A DNA stretch of 64,000 bases from Pyrenopolyporus hunteri (lineage: Eukaryota > Ascomycota > Sordariomycetes > Xylariales > Hypoxylaceae), in NCBI GenBank assembly GCA_902806595.1, contig CADCXC010000004.1, positions 1,116,001 to 1,180,000 on the forward strand, read 5' to 3'. The notes beneath the pieces were generated by a model. It saw nothing but the letters and a program-made list of their open reading frames with translations, had not been told where the DNA came from and made no database searches. This document shows positions 35,301 to 45,995 of the stretch, in pieces; position 1 is the stretch's first letter; each line of letters begins with the position of its first letter. Position numbers and translations under genes: made by a program.

Positions 35301-35546
35301 TAGTAAGTGCTTCTCGTTATGTTACCTGACGTCCGTACATGTAAGCCATGTCCGATATATCTACCTAGCTAGCCTTGTTACCGACCACTGCATATCATTA
35401 ACCGTTAGCTCGCGTAGATGCCATCTCGCTAGCTTTAGGCACTTAAGTAAGATGCCTCGAGACCATCTTAGTAGTAGCACGTGTAACGTTGATATGGAGC
35501 ACCGCATGCGAGGCGTGCCAATCCCAATAGGGTAATAAGAATCTAT

Positions 35547-35576
35547 AGAGACTAGAGGAGCAGAGACTAGAGGAGC
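35547..35576. repeat. Perfect 15-bp tandem duplication
   Basis: AGAGACTAGAGGAGC occurs twice head to tail without mismatch in intergenic DNA. Confidence 0.85.
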
Positions 35577-38138
35577 AAGGCGCATGGAAACGGCCAGAAT
35601 ATGATTTTACAGCCATCGGGCGCCTAATAGCGGTGTCTCGCTCGGTAAGTCAAATCTTCAATATGTACTATGTAGTATGCCAGGGGCGAGAGACAATCCA
35701 CCTTGCCACTATCTGTATCAACAACCCACTTACATGTTCCAACGTATCTGCATATGTATAATACACTAACTATATACATATCCCCAGCTAAGACGGGAAG
35801 CAGAAAAAAAAGCCAGCCCACGCGACGCCGTCCGGGGCTTGGAGGTTTGGGGATGACAATTAGGATTGAGGAATCAGGCCAGTGGCTGTTCCTTCGGGTT
35901 TCGCTATTTGCTTCGCCGACGTCGAAATGGACGTAGGAGCAGCGTGGACATGAATCCCCGAGCGTCTAGTACCTAATACCTAATATGTATGGGATGGGAT
36001 TACAGCCGATTCTGAATTCCGCCTTATCTACGCTCAGGCTCGGACCATGTCTTTGGGACCGATTTACATAACATTTTGTGTGCACCCATGCGATGTGTGT
36101 GTGTATTCAGATGCCAGTAATCTATCGTTCGACAACCCACCCCCCTTGTGACTCTGGCACATACGTTATGTGCGTGCGAAAGGCATGTATATATGTACCT
36201 ATGTACGTAGACAAGCTTAACCCGGAGCTCGTGCGAGCCAATTGTCGTGCGCGCCCGGAGGAGCTCGCTTAACAAATTCGGGCTGGGCCAATCACGCTAC
36301 TTGAGAAAAAACGCTTTTAGCTGGGCCGACGGCGCTCGGGGGCTAGCTAAGACGTGGGGACGGCATACGTGTGTGCTCTGCTATAGCACAATATGCATGT
36401 ACTTGGCTGTGTGTCTAGGTACGATCCCATGTCGCGCAAGGGTCTAAGTAAATATTTGATCGAGAGTGACGTTGACTAAACCAGCCTCTTCTCGACTCTT
36501 GTATATGGGAAGTACCGCAACTAATAAAATCAAACTTTTACCTATACTACATGTACCTTATATACCTTACTCAGTACACACATGAATACCGAGTAGGTGA
36601 ATATAGTCGAGAGTTTGCTTCCCGACGGCTAAGGGGACTAAAACGAAGAAGATCTGTTGGATTAGCGCGGTAATAATTTGAAAAGGGCACTTGCGGACTT
36701 TTGAAGCCGTTAGTCGTGCTACACTAAAATAAAAAGATATGGCAAACGGGATCGCCCCCTCGTCGTGTTGTGTTGTTTGATAGGTACTTGCCCACGGTAT
36801 TTATCGATCCTAACGCAGCATTATATACATGTATGCGAAGTGCGAATGCGAACGGCAATCTCCCGCCTCATATCTGTACCCTTCCTCTACATATCTGCCT
36901 ACATATCCGCCCACATAAATACACATGGGAGCGACGATGGTGTGCTCGCACAACATATGTACGTGCACGCAGTTCCTACCTCAAACGTGGGATTTTTTAT
37001 ATGCGATTAGGTACACTATATTTTCCCTATCCTTAATACCAAAAACTCCTAATGTTTGTCTGGCCCGGGCTATCGCACATGTCTCCGAGATGATTAGATA
37101 TAATAATATATGTACCCGACTTGGATCATCTCTGCACATCTCTAATGATAGCCACCAGACAGGCCTAGATCGTCGGATCCCATTAAACGGGACCCAGTTT
37201 GAGGATGAACTACCATGTAGCAGATTAGGAGCGTTTAGATGCTCCCCCTTATATAAGCACCTAGATATACAACTACCTAACACATGTAACTCGAATAACC
37301 CCGGTTCGAACTCCGGGTCGGATGGCGAGGTACCTTGCCGCAGCGGATGGCTGGGCGTGTACCAAAATACATACTACACTACCTTACTCGGCAGACCAGG
37401 GTCGACACCTATATTATACTTTACGCTTTCCGTGATTGTGTCATTAATAAATGCATATTAACATGGATATCCTTCTTTAGCTACATACCTACTGAGGCAA
37501 GGGTACGAGGGGACTAGTAGCTACTTGTACATGATAACGTATAACCCTCACTCCTCCCGCTCATGCTACCAATGAACCACGACTTCCTTTTAGTCTCTTC
37601 TCCCCATAGGCACGTATTTTCTCTCTCGCCTTCCCGTCCGTCGAGGATAAACGCGACGTTTTACTACCATGCGCCACCGGAGGCTTTCAATGTCATACAT
37701 GTTTTATCATCGGCGCACTCGCGATTGTGTATTCCATGCATCGTCAAGCAGGCCCGGAGCTCGTGTCGTTGGTAGAGGATCGCAATCCACTTATTCGTCG
37801 TCATAAGTGGGATACGGTAATAATAGTCCGGCTCCCTCGAAGGCGATTTTTCGTAAACTGGGGATCGACTCGAATTTTATTAACAAACAACGCCCACACG
37901 GCTGCTTTCGTCTGGATTCTAACGAGGAGGAGAAAAAGGAAAGGCTCTCTGCCATCACGTATTCCGGTGGTTGACGAATTCATGCTCCGGCGGGCAGATT
38001 AACAACCACCTCCGTCTCAACCGCGGAACACTCGTTGCGATTCTATTGCAGCCGGTATAATCTGAAGACGACGTCTTAATCCCCGCTCGTCCCCTCTGCG
38101 GAGGTTGACGAGCGTGGTCAAGTTCTGATAGAGACAAG

Positions 38139-39793
38139 ATGTCCCTATACTCGTCGCCGCCGCCTCTCCGAACTGCCGATCAAAACAAACCAACCCTTCT
38201 GGTTTGCTGGTGGATTACCCTGTTTTGCACCGTCATCATCGTGTTGCGTCTTGTTGGTCGCTTTATCAGATCCGAGAAGCTGTTCAGAGAGGACAAGACG
38301 GTCGCGCTAGCTATCATCCCGCTCTACCTACGCATGGGATGCGTCCACGTTATACTAATATACGGGACGAACAATGCGCGCTTCACCGAGCTAACAGATG
38401 AGGAGATACATATGAGGTCTATCGCTAGCGGCTTGGTGCTCGCTAGCCGCATCTTCTATGCCGCAACGTACGTACACCATCCCTTTCTTAGGATAGACCG
38501 GCTCTTGTCGGTGTATCGTGTATCTCATCTATCTCGCTTTGATCCTCATCAAACATAGCAAGCTTGCCTTGAACGTTCATAATATGCTAACTTGACATTA
38601 ATTCTAGGTTATGGATCCTTAAATGGGCGATTCTTGAATTCTTTAGGCGTCTGACGAGTATTACTTGGAACCGTTCGCACGAAATCACTCTGGCCTTGAT
38701 ACGAGCTACTCTAGCCGCGACCTTTGTGGCTGTCCTCATATCAGATTTAACGGAGTGCCGACCGTTTAGCCACTATTGGCAGGTGATGCCCGATCCAGGA
38801 GGCCAATGCCGCCAGGGATTTATCCAACTCATCACGATGGCAACTTGCAACATCACGACCGACCTTCTACTCGTGTTCTACCCGATCCCCATCATCCTCA
38901 CAAGTCACATGGGCACTAAGAAAAAGGTCCAACTGACGTTGTTGTTTTCCGTGAGCCTAGCTGTCGTGGCGATGACGGGGTATCGTATTCCTCGCATAAT
39001 TAGCGTCCATGGAAACCAGCAGCTACGTTCTCTACTCGCTTCCGTCGAATTACTCTTTGCTACAGCTGCGGCCAACACATTGGTTCTCGGCTCATTCGTC
39101 CGGGACCGCGGCGTGAAGAAGACCAAATATAGGCATAATTCCATAACTGGCGAATCCGTTGACCATTCATCCGACCATAGGCCTACGCTTCAAAGGCATT
39201 GGGGTAGCGACGAGGACCTCGTGAGGGATTTGGGGCTTGGCGTGGACCGCGAACTCCAGGACGCTACGATAAAAGAGAGCCAAATGAGTAAACCTGCCAG
39301 ACCCGTTTTGGATATGGACAGTTGGCAATTCCCTCAGCGCCGGACAAGTAATACGCTTCACAGCGACGATTTCGTCCTGAGTCGGGATCCGACGACTGCG
39401 TCACGGAGCAACTCCACCATTACCCCTCGCCGAGTTTCTTTCTTCGACGTTGGCGGACTGCTGGATGGCGAGCCGTCCCGGAGCATACGAGATAGCTTCA
39501 ACTCTAGCGTCGAACCGCCATCCCCGAGCTCTCCCGCATCCACGATTCAAGCGTCGACTAATGGCTTTCGTCGGGGTTCCCAAGTTGTGTTGCAAGAAAT
39601 GGGCGGTCTTCTTAGCCCTATCAATTCCAGACAGTCCCGGTCAAGCTCGAAGAATGGAACCGAACTGGAGCCGATACCTCAAGATCCACAAGAGCCACAA
39701 CTTGGTAATAATAACAGCGACGGTAACTCGAAAGATGCAGAATCTGACAGGAGAGACGTAGATGAGCCCAGTCCGAAGACTTCACTTGGCTGA
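38139..39793 (+). CDS. Seven-TM rhodopsin-domain (SAT4/PTH11-type) membrane protein, 504 aa
   Basis: Two exons: 38139-38467 and 38608-39793. The 140-nt intron (GTACGT, CTAAC branch, TCTAG) splits the helix ending FYAATLWILKWAILEFF. Seven hydrophobic segments can be drawn in residues about 20-330: WWITLFCTVIIVLRLVG, ALAIIPLYLRMGCVHVILI, the spliced ASRIFYAATLWILKW, ATLAATFVAVLISDL, the CNITTDLLLVFYPIPIIL helix, LTLLFSVSLAVVAMTGY and LLFATAAANTLVLGSFV. The Cys/Pro context ECRPFSHYW before helix 5 and NITTDLLL are usual in this fungal family. The remaining 170 residues are a cytosolic Ser/Asp-rich tail. The family is large in Pezizomycotina; some members (Pth11) sense surfaces but most have no known role, and no ligand can be inferred. 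Confidence 0.88.
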
Positions 39794-41499
39794 TCGGAGG
39801 GGTTTGGGGGTGAACTTGGAGGCTTCCCTTTTACTACCCGAATTATATTCACCTACGCTGGAACTCGCCTTGACAAATATCTGCATTATAACCACCACAA
39901 CCTTATTCGAACCTATTTTACTCCGATAAACTACGGCTTCGGGGGGATGAATGCTTTGGCGATTCGATCTAGAGCAGGAATTATGAAGGAACCCGGTTCA
40001 AGAGCATGGTCATAACCAACACATCATTACCTCTTCCTCATCCTGGGTGGACCTAACACGGGAGCTACCCCCTTTACCGGACGTATCGCTGCGAAAATAC
40101 TATCATAATTGGGACAGCGACTTCCTAAGTCCGTTAGAGCTTCCGACAGATTTCGAATCCATGGAACGATATTAATACTTACAATCACACACGGCCGGTT
40201 TACGAAGTCAACGAAACTACCAATCACTTTACTACTATTCTCCCATCTTATTTTTCTACTAAACTCTTTACCTTCACGAACTTTACGAACATTAACGATA
40301 CCAGAAGCCTTACATACGCTGTACAAATATCTATCTATATACAGAATTTCTAAAACGGCACGAGGCGGGCGAAAGATATAATACGGCGTTTTATACCAGC
40401 GGTCAGGACTGGTCCCGAGACCAGGTTACGGGGCGTTCCTGAATTAGGCTTGGGGGGATTTAACGTAACGGCGCGAAGCCGGGAGGGGTGGGATTACGGT
40501 TTACGCCCACAGGATCGGAATGGGTGGATGGGATGGATGGGATGGATGGATATACCAAAATAAATCAGGGACTCGAAGGCATCCTTGGCGGGATGGAGTT
40601 AAGGATCCCTGATATCGGGACATGTAGGGCCACCTTCATACTTGGTCCTCTTTGTTATCATTATATCTTTCGCTGTTATTTACTGCTTTGTACCATATAC
40701 CCCCAAGCGATAGGCCTGATATATAGGCCGTAAAAATAGATAGGTATGCATGTTAGATGTTAGAATATATGACATCTTTCCTTGGTTTGGGGGCCTTTTT
40801 TCGGTGATGGTTTTGTGTGGCTGTTGTTCAGAGCCAGGTTACTTCCTACCTTTCACTACTTTGAAGTAATATCTTGGTGCTCCAGAAGATTCAGTACCAT
40901 GGAAACACAGGTGAGTCAGCATCAAACAGTCTTCTAGGAACCGATGGGTGTTTATATCTAAAGGTACCTAGGCTAAGCAACCGGTCACTTTCTCTAGAAC
41001 TTTCCTAGACTATCGTAGCCTGTGGATAAATTTATATAGCGAAATAATGCTTACGAAAAGGGGCCTTTCCTCATGGAAGACGTAGGCTCTTCTCACGTTA
41101 TCACATAGTACTGCGGGTTAGAAGCATGGGAATTAGCTCCTATATTTATTTAATACGGTCACCATAGCATACCTTGGCTTATATACCGAAGCACGCTAGA
41201 CCGCACACACAATCTCCCTTAATTCTCACGTCGCAATGCTACGCCCAAATTGTGTCTCATCGTCGATTAATATCAAACTCCGCGAAAGCTACAGGGACAA
41301 GATAGTCTGATATGCCCCGAGCTCGCAGACCATAGAACGCCGCCCTGCCAAATCAAGTTCATGCACATAGACGCCGGTTTTCTTGCAATTATCTCTTCGC
41401 CTCCTCCTTTCCCTCTTCCACCTCATTTCACTTCTCCGGCTTTGAGTCTCTAGCCTAAGATCATGTCCCGAGACACGTCAGAAGAAGGAACACCCGATC
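39794..41499. other. Convergent intergenic region, rhodopsin-domain gene and RPB5
   Basis: About 1.7 kb with two expected 3' UTRs. No protein-like frame. A GGATGGATGGG repeat lies near 40520-40550. A short GTACCTAGGC palindrome lies near 40963. Confidence 0.5.
40520..40550. repeat. (GGAT/GGGAT)n microsatellite
   Basis: Repeats of GGATGGATGG with interspersed GGGAT units, about 30 bp, in intergenic DNA. Confidence 0.8.
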
Positions 41500-42405
41500 T
41501 CATACGCACAAGCGATAGCTCGCGTAGCGGCCGGCGGTCTCGCTCGAGCGGATGATCTTGACGACCTGGCCGCGCTTCATGCCGAAGTACTTGGCGACGG
41601 GGTCCTTCTGGAGGATGCGGGGGAGCTGGGTCTCCTTGAGGCGGTAGCGCTTGAGGAGGGCGGCCTTCTCCTCGCGGCTGAGGAGGACGTGGCGGGGGAC
41701 GAGCTCGTGGTGGGTGATGTTGATGAGCAGGTCCTCCTCGAGGAACCACTCGATCGAGGTCCACTGGGCGAACTTGGCGATCTCCTTCTTGGCCGAGGCC
41801 GACACCGCCACGTGCGACACCAGGATCCCCGTGCTGTGGTTCTCCTGCGCGCAGAACTTGCCGAACTTGCGCATGTGCTCCGCCCCCAGGTTCTCCTCGT
41901 CGTGGAACTCCACCCATATCGTCCCGATGTCCGCCCGCGGGTCCGGGTTCGACGGCGTCGCCGGCGGCGTGTATTTCTTGATCATCTCCGGGCTGGGCCG
42001 CGCCGAGAACTTGAGCTTCGCACGTCTGTCCGGCGGGAGGATCTAGGTTAGTTGACTGTCCTTTTTCTTTTTCTAGAGGGGTGGGTGTGTATGGCGCGTC
42101 AGGATACGTACACGACGGAGCCGTCCATGTTGCAATACGTGCTCTTGAACGTGTCTAGCGAGATGTTGACTTCGGTTTCGGAGAGTTCGTAACCCTGCTA
42201 GCGCGTGAGCATACACGTCGCGTTTGCGCAATAGAGCTAACGCGCCCGAGATAGAGTTGGGCTCGAAGGCGGTTGAAGGGCGGAAGAGGGGCTTTTTCTT
42301 GCTTACTCGGTCCTGAACCATCTCATGGACGGTCCTCCACGCTCGCCACGTCTTGACCGTGGTCTTCTCGTTGGCTTCGTTGACGGGGCCGTCGTGGTCC
42401 GACAT
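41500..42405 (-). CDS. RPB5: RNA polymerases I, II and III subunit RPABC1 (Rpb5), 240 aa
   Basis: Three exons: 42405-42307, 42194-42114 and 42042-41500. Exon 1 gives MSDHDGPVNEANEK...RTVHEMVQDR, exon 2 GYELSETEVNISLDTFKSTYC, exon 3 the rest. Introns of 112 and 71 nt have donors GTAAGC and GTGTAC; the second donor is the less certain. Residues 1-140 are the eukaryote-specific jaw domain. The C-terminal assembly domain shared with archaeal subunit H is complete: ITHHELVPRHVLLSREEKAALLKRYRLKETQLPRILQKDPVAKYFGMKRGQVVKIIRSSETAGRYASYRLCV. Exon 3 is unusually GC-rich, causing long meaningless frames on the opposite strand. The subunit is common to all three nuclear RNA polymerases. It is divergent from BFR1. 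Confidence 0.95.
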
Positions 42406-43237
42406 CGCGAGAACTATGCGCCTGTATCTGGTACGGGATTAAATGATGAGATGTTGGACTTGCGCGTGAGGTATGTCGAGGTCCGTATTCGAGGGAAGAG
42501 GCGGGGTTGGTTGATCGGTTCTGAAGAGAAAGATGGAAGAATTGGCGAGTAAAGAAAAGACAATGCAGGTTCAGCCTTGCGTCGGAAGGGACGAAGAAAA
42601 AAACCAAAGTATCCAGGTACCTGTTTGGCCTTATCGATTAATCTGCAGGGGTTATGCAGATGCTAAGGTACGTACCTGTCAGCTTGGACGTTTGATGCTC
42701 GGTGCGAACCCTGTAAGGTACGTATCAGTGCGACCCACCAATGAGTTACACTAACGAGTCACAGTAAGGCCAGTAAGCAGGGGCCTCTCCAGCTATTGGG
42801 GTACGGCAGAAATTCGGGCTTGTTTTGTTGAACACAGTGCACGGTCCAATAGAGAAACCCTGGAAAAATACTGGTGAATTGGGTCCAAGTCACTAAAAAA
42901 AAATCACTACCATATTTTCTTTTTTTCTTTTCCTTTAACCAGAGTACATACTTCCTTAATTTACTCCGATATTTTCCTCCGTTGAACCTGGTAGGCTTCA
43001 AGGGACCCTGAGATCTGGCCTCCTTTTCCTGAGGTGCCTCTTGGGATTGCCGATCACTTTCTTATCTACCTTACCCTACCTAGACCCTCACTTTTCTTTA
43101 CCATATTATTGATCAAGTCTCGTTCTTTGATCACCACCGTCTTTCCTACGTCTTTCCATTCATTCTCTATAGCCGATTATCACATCCTATAGTAGGCCTC
43201 GTTAAGAAACAGACGACCTACCGTACAACATAACATC
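42406..43237. promoter_or_regulatory. Divergent upstream region of RPB5 and BFR1
   Basis: 832 bp between two start codons on opposite strands. The BFR1-proximal 200 bp is pyrimidine-rich, as in many highly expressed fungal genes. GGTACGT/TACCTG-like short motifs occur near 42668-42724 and a poly-A tract near 42894. No TATA box I would defend and no reading frame of interest. Confidence 0.55.
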
Positions 43238-44806
43238 ATGGCTGAAGTAGCCGCGCCTACTCCCGCGCAGGCGGGCGAGAAAAAGAAGCCCGAGAAGCCT
43301 AATGCTGATCTCTTCAATGAGCAATTGGCGAAGGCTGAGAAGGAATACCAGGACTCATTTGCTCGATACGTAAGTTGCGCATCTAATTAAGTCGCCTGTA
43401 GCAATCCCCCATGCTTAGACGAGGAATATAGAATGCTATCAAGCAGAAAGTCGAATCCATCGGAGGAGGCAAGAATAAGGAAACCCAGACGCCGCTCCAA
43501 AAGCGCCGTCAGGAACTCATCGCACAAGCCAACGAAATCAGGAACAAGCAGGGCGCCGGCAAGAACGCTCGCAGCAGCAAACAGGAGCAGGTCAAGCGAC
43601 TTGAAGAGCAGCTACGCTCTCGGATTACCGAGCAGAAGAACGCGCGCACCAAATTAGCCTTCAAAAGCGTCGAAGATCTCGACCGCGAGATCGACCGTCT
43701 CGAAAAGCAGGTTAACGGCGGCATGATGAAACTGGTCGACGAGAAGAAGGCCCTGACCGAGATTACCAACCTCCGAAAGCAGCGCAAGAACTTCGCCCAA
43801 TTCGACGCTTCGCAGAAGGGTATCGACGAGTTGAAGGCCAAGATCAAGGAGATCAGGGACAGCATGAACGACCCCGAAACCCGTGCGTTGAGCGAACAGT
43901 ACGACAAGATCCAGGCGGAGCTCGATAGCATCAAGGCGGAACAAGACGAAGCATTCAAGAACCTGAACGCCCTACGCGACGAGCGGTCTAGGCTGCAAGC
44001 CGAGCAGCAAGAGAAGTACCAGGCCGTACGCAAGCTCAAGGACGAGTATTATAGCGCGAAGAAGGCGTACGCCGAGTACGAGCGTGAGGCGCGTCAGCGA
44101 CTCCGAGAGCGACAGAAGGCCGAACGCGAACGTATCGAGAAGGAGCGAAAGAAGGAGCGCGCACAGAAGATGCTTCAGGAGGCTAGCGACCCGGCGTATC
44201 TTGAGGAGATCAGGAGAGCCAACAGTCTCCTACACTTCTTCGACCCGTCCTTCGCCCCGGTTGAGAAGGCGCCTCTCCTAGCTGATAGCGGTCTTAGTGC
44301 CCAAGCTTCGCGCGAGGTAGACGACTCGGGCCTAAAGGGTACTAGGCTGGTGCGAAAGGAGGACCGTGACGACGATTACCTGCCCGCCGTGAAGAAGGGC
44401 AAGAAGGGCAAGAAGGGTGGTGCCGCCCAGAAGGGCTTCAACTGCCCACCTGCCGTGATCGACGACTGCGCATTCTTGGGTATTAACCCTCCCATGAGCC
44501 CAGCAGATGTTCCCAGCGCCATTGAGCAGATCAAGGCCAAGCTAGACCACTGGAAGTCTGATCAGCAGGCTCAGACCCAACGTGTAAGTTACGATACTTA
44601 AAAGCACATTTTGAAACATTACTAACAGAATCTAGAACATCGAGAAAGCCAAGAAGGAAATTGAGAAGTTGGAAGCCGAGGAGGCAGCCGAAGCTTCTGG
44701 TACGTCTACTCCTAACGGCGTCAACGGGGACAAGAAGTCCGATGACAAGGTGGCCGCCGTAACGTCGGATCTGAAGGAGGCGTCTTTGGAGGAAAAGTCG
44801 GCCTAG
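43238..44806 (+). CDS. BFR1: Bfr1-family coiled-coil protein, 484 aa
   Basis: Three exons: 43238-43369, 43432-44583 and 44636-44806. Introns are 62 nt and 52 nt, both with GTAAGT donors and phase 0. The N-terminus MAEVAAPTPAQAGEKKKPEKPNADLFNEQLAKAEKEYQDS continues into NAIKQKVESIGGGKNKETQTPLQKRRQELIAQ in exon 2. Residues about 30-300 are almost continuous charged coiled coil, including KSVEDLDREIDRLEKQVNGG and DEKKALTEI. The C-terminal part has a Lys/Gly patch (KKGKKGKKGG) and a conserved block NCPPAVIDDCAFLGINPPMSPADVP. In yeast Bfr1 is an ER- and polysome-associated mRNP protein linked to secretion, nuclear segregation and mRNA handling, with Scp160. The same role here is inferred from the family. 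The Lys-rich patch may contact RNA, which is speculation. Confidence 0.93.
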
Positions 44807-45428
44807 GAGTCGACGCGCTTCATCAAGCCACAACTTGCCAGCAACCAGTCAGCCGAGGCTAAATAGATGATTCTCGGGTCAGAAAAGCCTCCACCGCCAC
44901 GCAATATATATAACCTCGGTTCCCCTGCTTGAGAGAGAACGGACCTTCTTTTTTTTCACGGGGATAAAAAGAAAGGGGGGCTATCAGGAAAACACGCGGG
45001 TTAGATTTCACGACGTCATCATCACCATTATGTGTATTTAGCACCAAAAATGCCCTACCTAGGTATTCTATTCCCGCATCTTTCTTCCTTCTCGTAACCG
45101 TCCTCCTCCTCCTCATACACTTTTGTACGCCTGACCTGACATTATTACCCGAGGTAGTAGATATACCATGTGATAAAATAAAAAATAAAAAAAAGAACGA
45201 AAAGACATAGCAAAAGGGGGAAAAGGAAGCAGGAGAAGAGAAATAATAAAATTAATAGTAATTGCTTAGCAGGTATGACGACGTTCGGCCCAGCAGCCTC
45301 TTTGATTACACGCGTACGTACATTACATTACATAGACGTACATACCTATCTACCTGCCTACCTACCTACATACATGTACGCTTCCCTCATTCGGCGAGAT
45401 GCTTCGTACCTCGTGTCTCATCCCGTGG

Positions 45429-45681
45429 CTTTTTTTTTTTTTTTTTTTCTTCATTACGTGATCCGGTAGCTTGCCTTGTCTTGCTTTGTCATATCATGTC
45501 TGTCTTGTCTCGCATTATATACGTTTTTTTTTTTTTCGGTCTGGATAGGGTCGTTGATTCGTCCCTTTTTTTTTTTACTCCCCTGTGCTGTTGCTGTTGC
45601 TGTGCTTCTGGCCCCCCCCCCCTTTTCCTTTCCCACCTCGCCCACTCACCCATTACCTAAACCTCGCGGTCCCCCCCCCCC
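45429..45681. repeat. Cluster of T and C homopolymers
   Basis: Four long runs within 250 bp: T about 19, T about 12, T about 11 and two C runs of 9 or more. Run lengths in such DNA are also prone to sequencing error. Confidence 0.75.
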
Positions 45682-45974
45682 AAAAAAAACTCGATCCCGG
45701 CGATTGGCGATTGGCGAGGGAGCATGGGGAGGGGGAGAAGAATGGGACAGGAGAGGGGGGTTTGTTGATTTGGCTCGGTTCGGGTTCGATTCGCGTTTGG
45801 TTTGGTTTGGTTTGGTTTGGTTGGTTGGTGTTGATGGCCTAGTCGTGCATATTGGGGATGTCTCATAAACAACTGGGTCCCTCCCGTTCCTTCATCTCTC
45901 TCGCGTCGTCTGGCCTTGTTGATCCTTTGTTTCGGTTCGTGTACGGTTCGTTATTTTTTTTCTTCTCGTCGTAT

Positions 45975-45995
45975 GCTGGCTGGCTGGCTGGCTGG
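45975..45995. repeat. (CTGG)n tetranucleotide repeat
   Basis: About five units of CTGG, the complement of the CCAG/AGCC repeats near 12420 and 17540. Confidence 0.85.

Larger units (their letters stand above)
32200..38138. other. Gene-poor region of about 6 kb
   Basis: Between the cofactor D and rhodopsin-domain genes, both on the plus strand. All open frames are short (under about 180 codons), are not extended by plausible splicing, and show no domain or codon pattern. It contains a nested hairpin at 32273-32315, TACCTAGGTA-type palindromes near 32221-32245 and 32825-32840, a (TACTAG)n patch near 33278-33320, poly-T near 33428 and 34108-34128, a perfect 15-bp duplication at 35547-35576 and a small hairpin at 37300-37317. 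The last 500 bp is presumably the promoter of the next gene. Confidence 0.5.

Noticed and set aside
37298..37318. B-box-like GGTTCGAACTCC with a CCCGG...CCGGG stem, considered as a tRNA
   Set aside because: The loop is 8 nt instead of 7, the nearest A-box-like match is about 80 bp upstream, and no acceptor stem pairs. A small hairpin only.
41450..42051. Long open frames antisense to or out of phase with RPB5 exon 3
   Set aside because: Shadow frames of a GC-rich coding exon; the Arg/Pro/Gly-rich products have no protein character.
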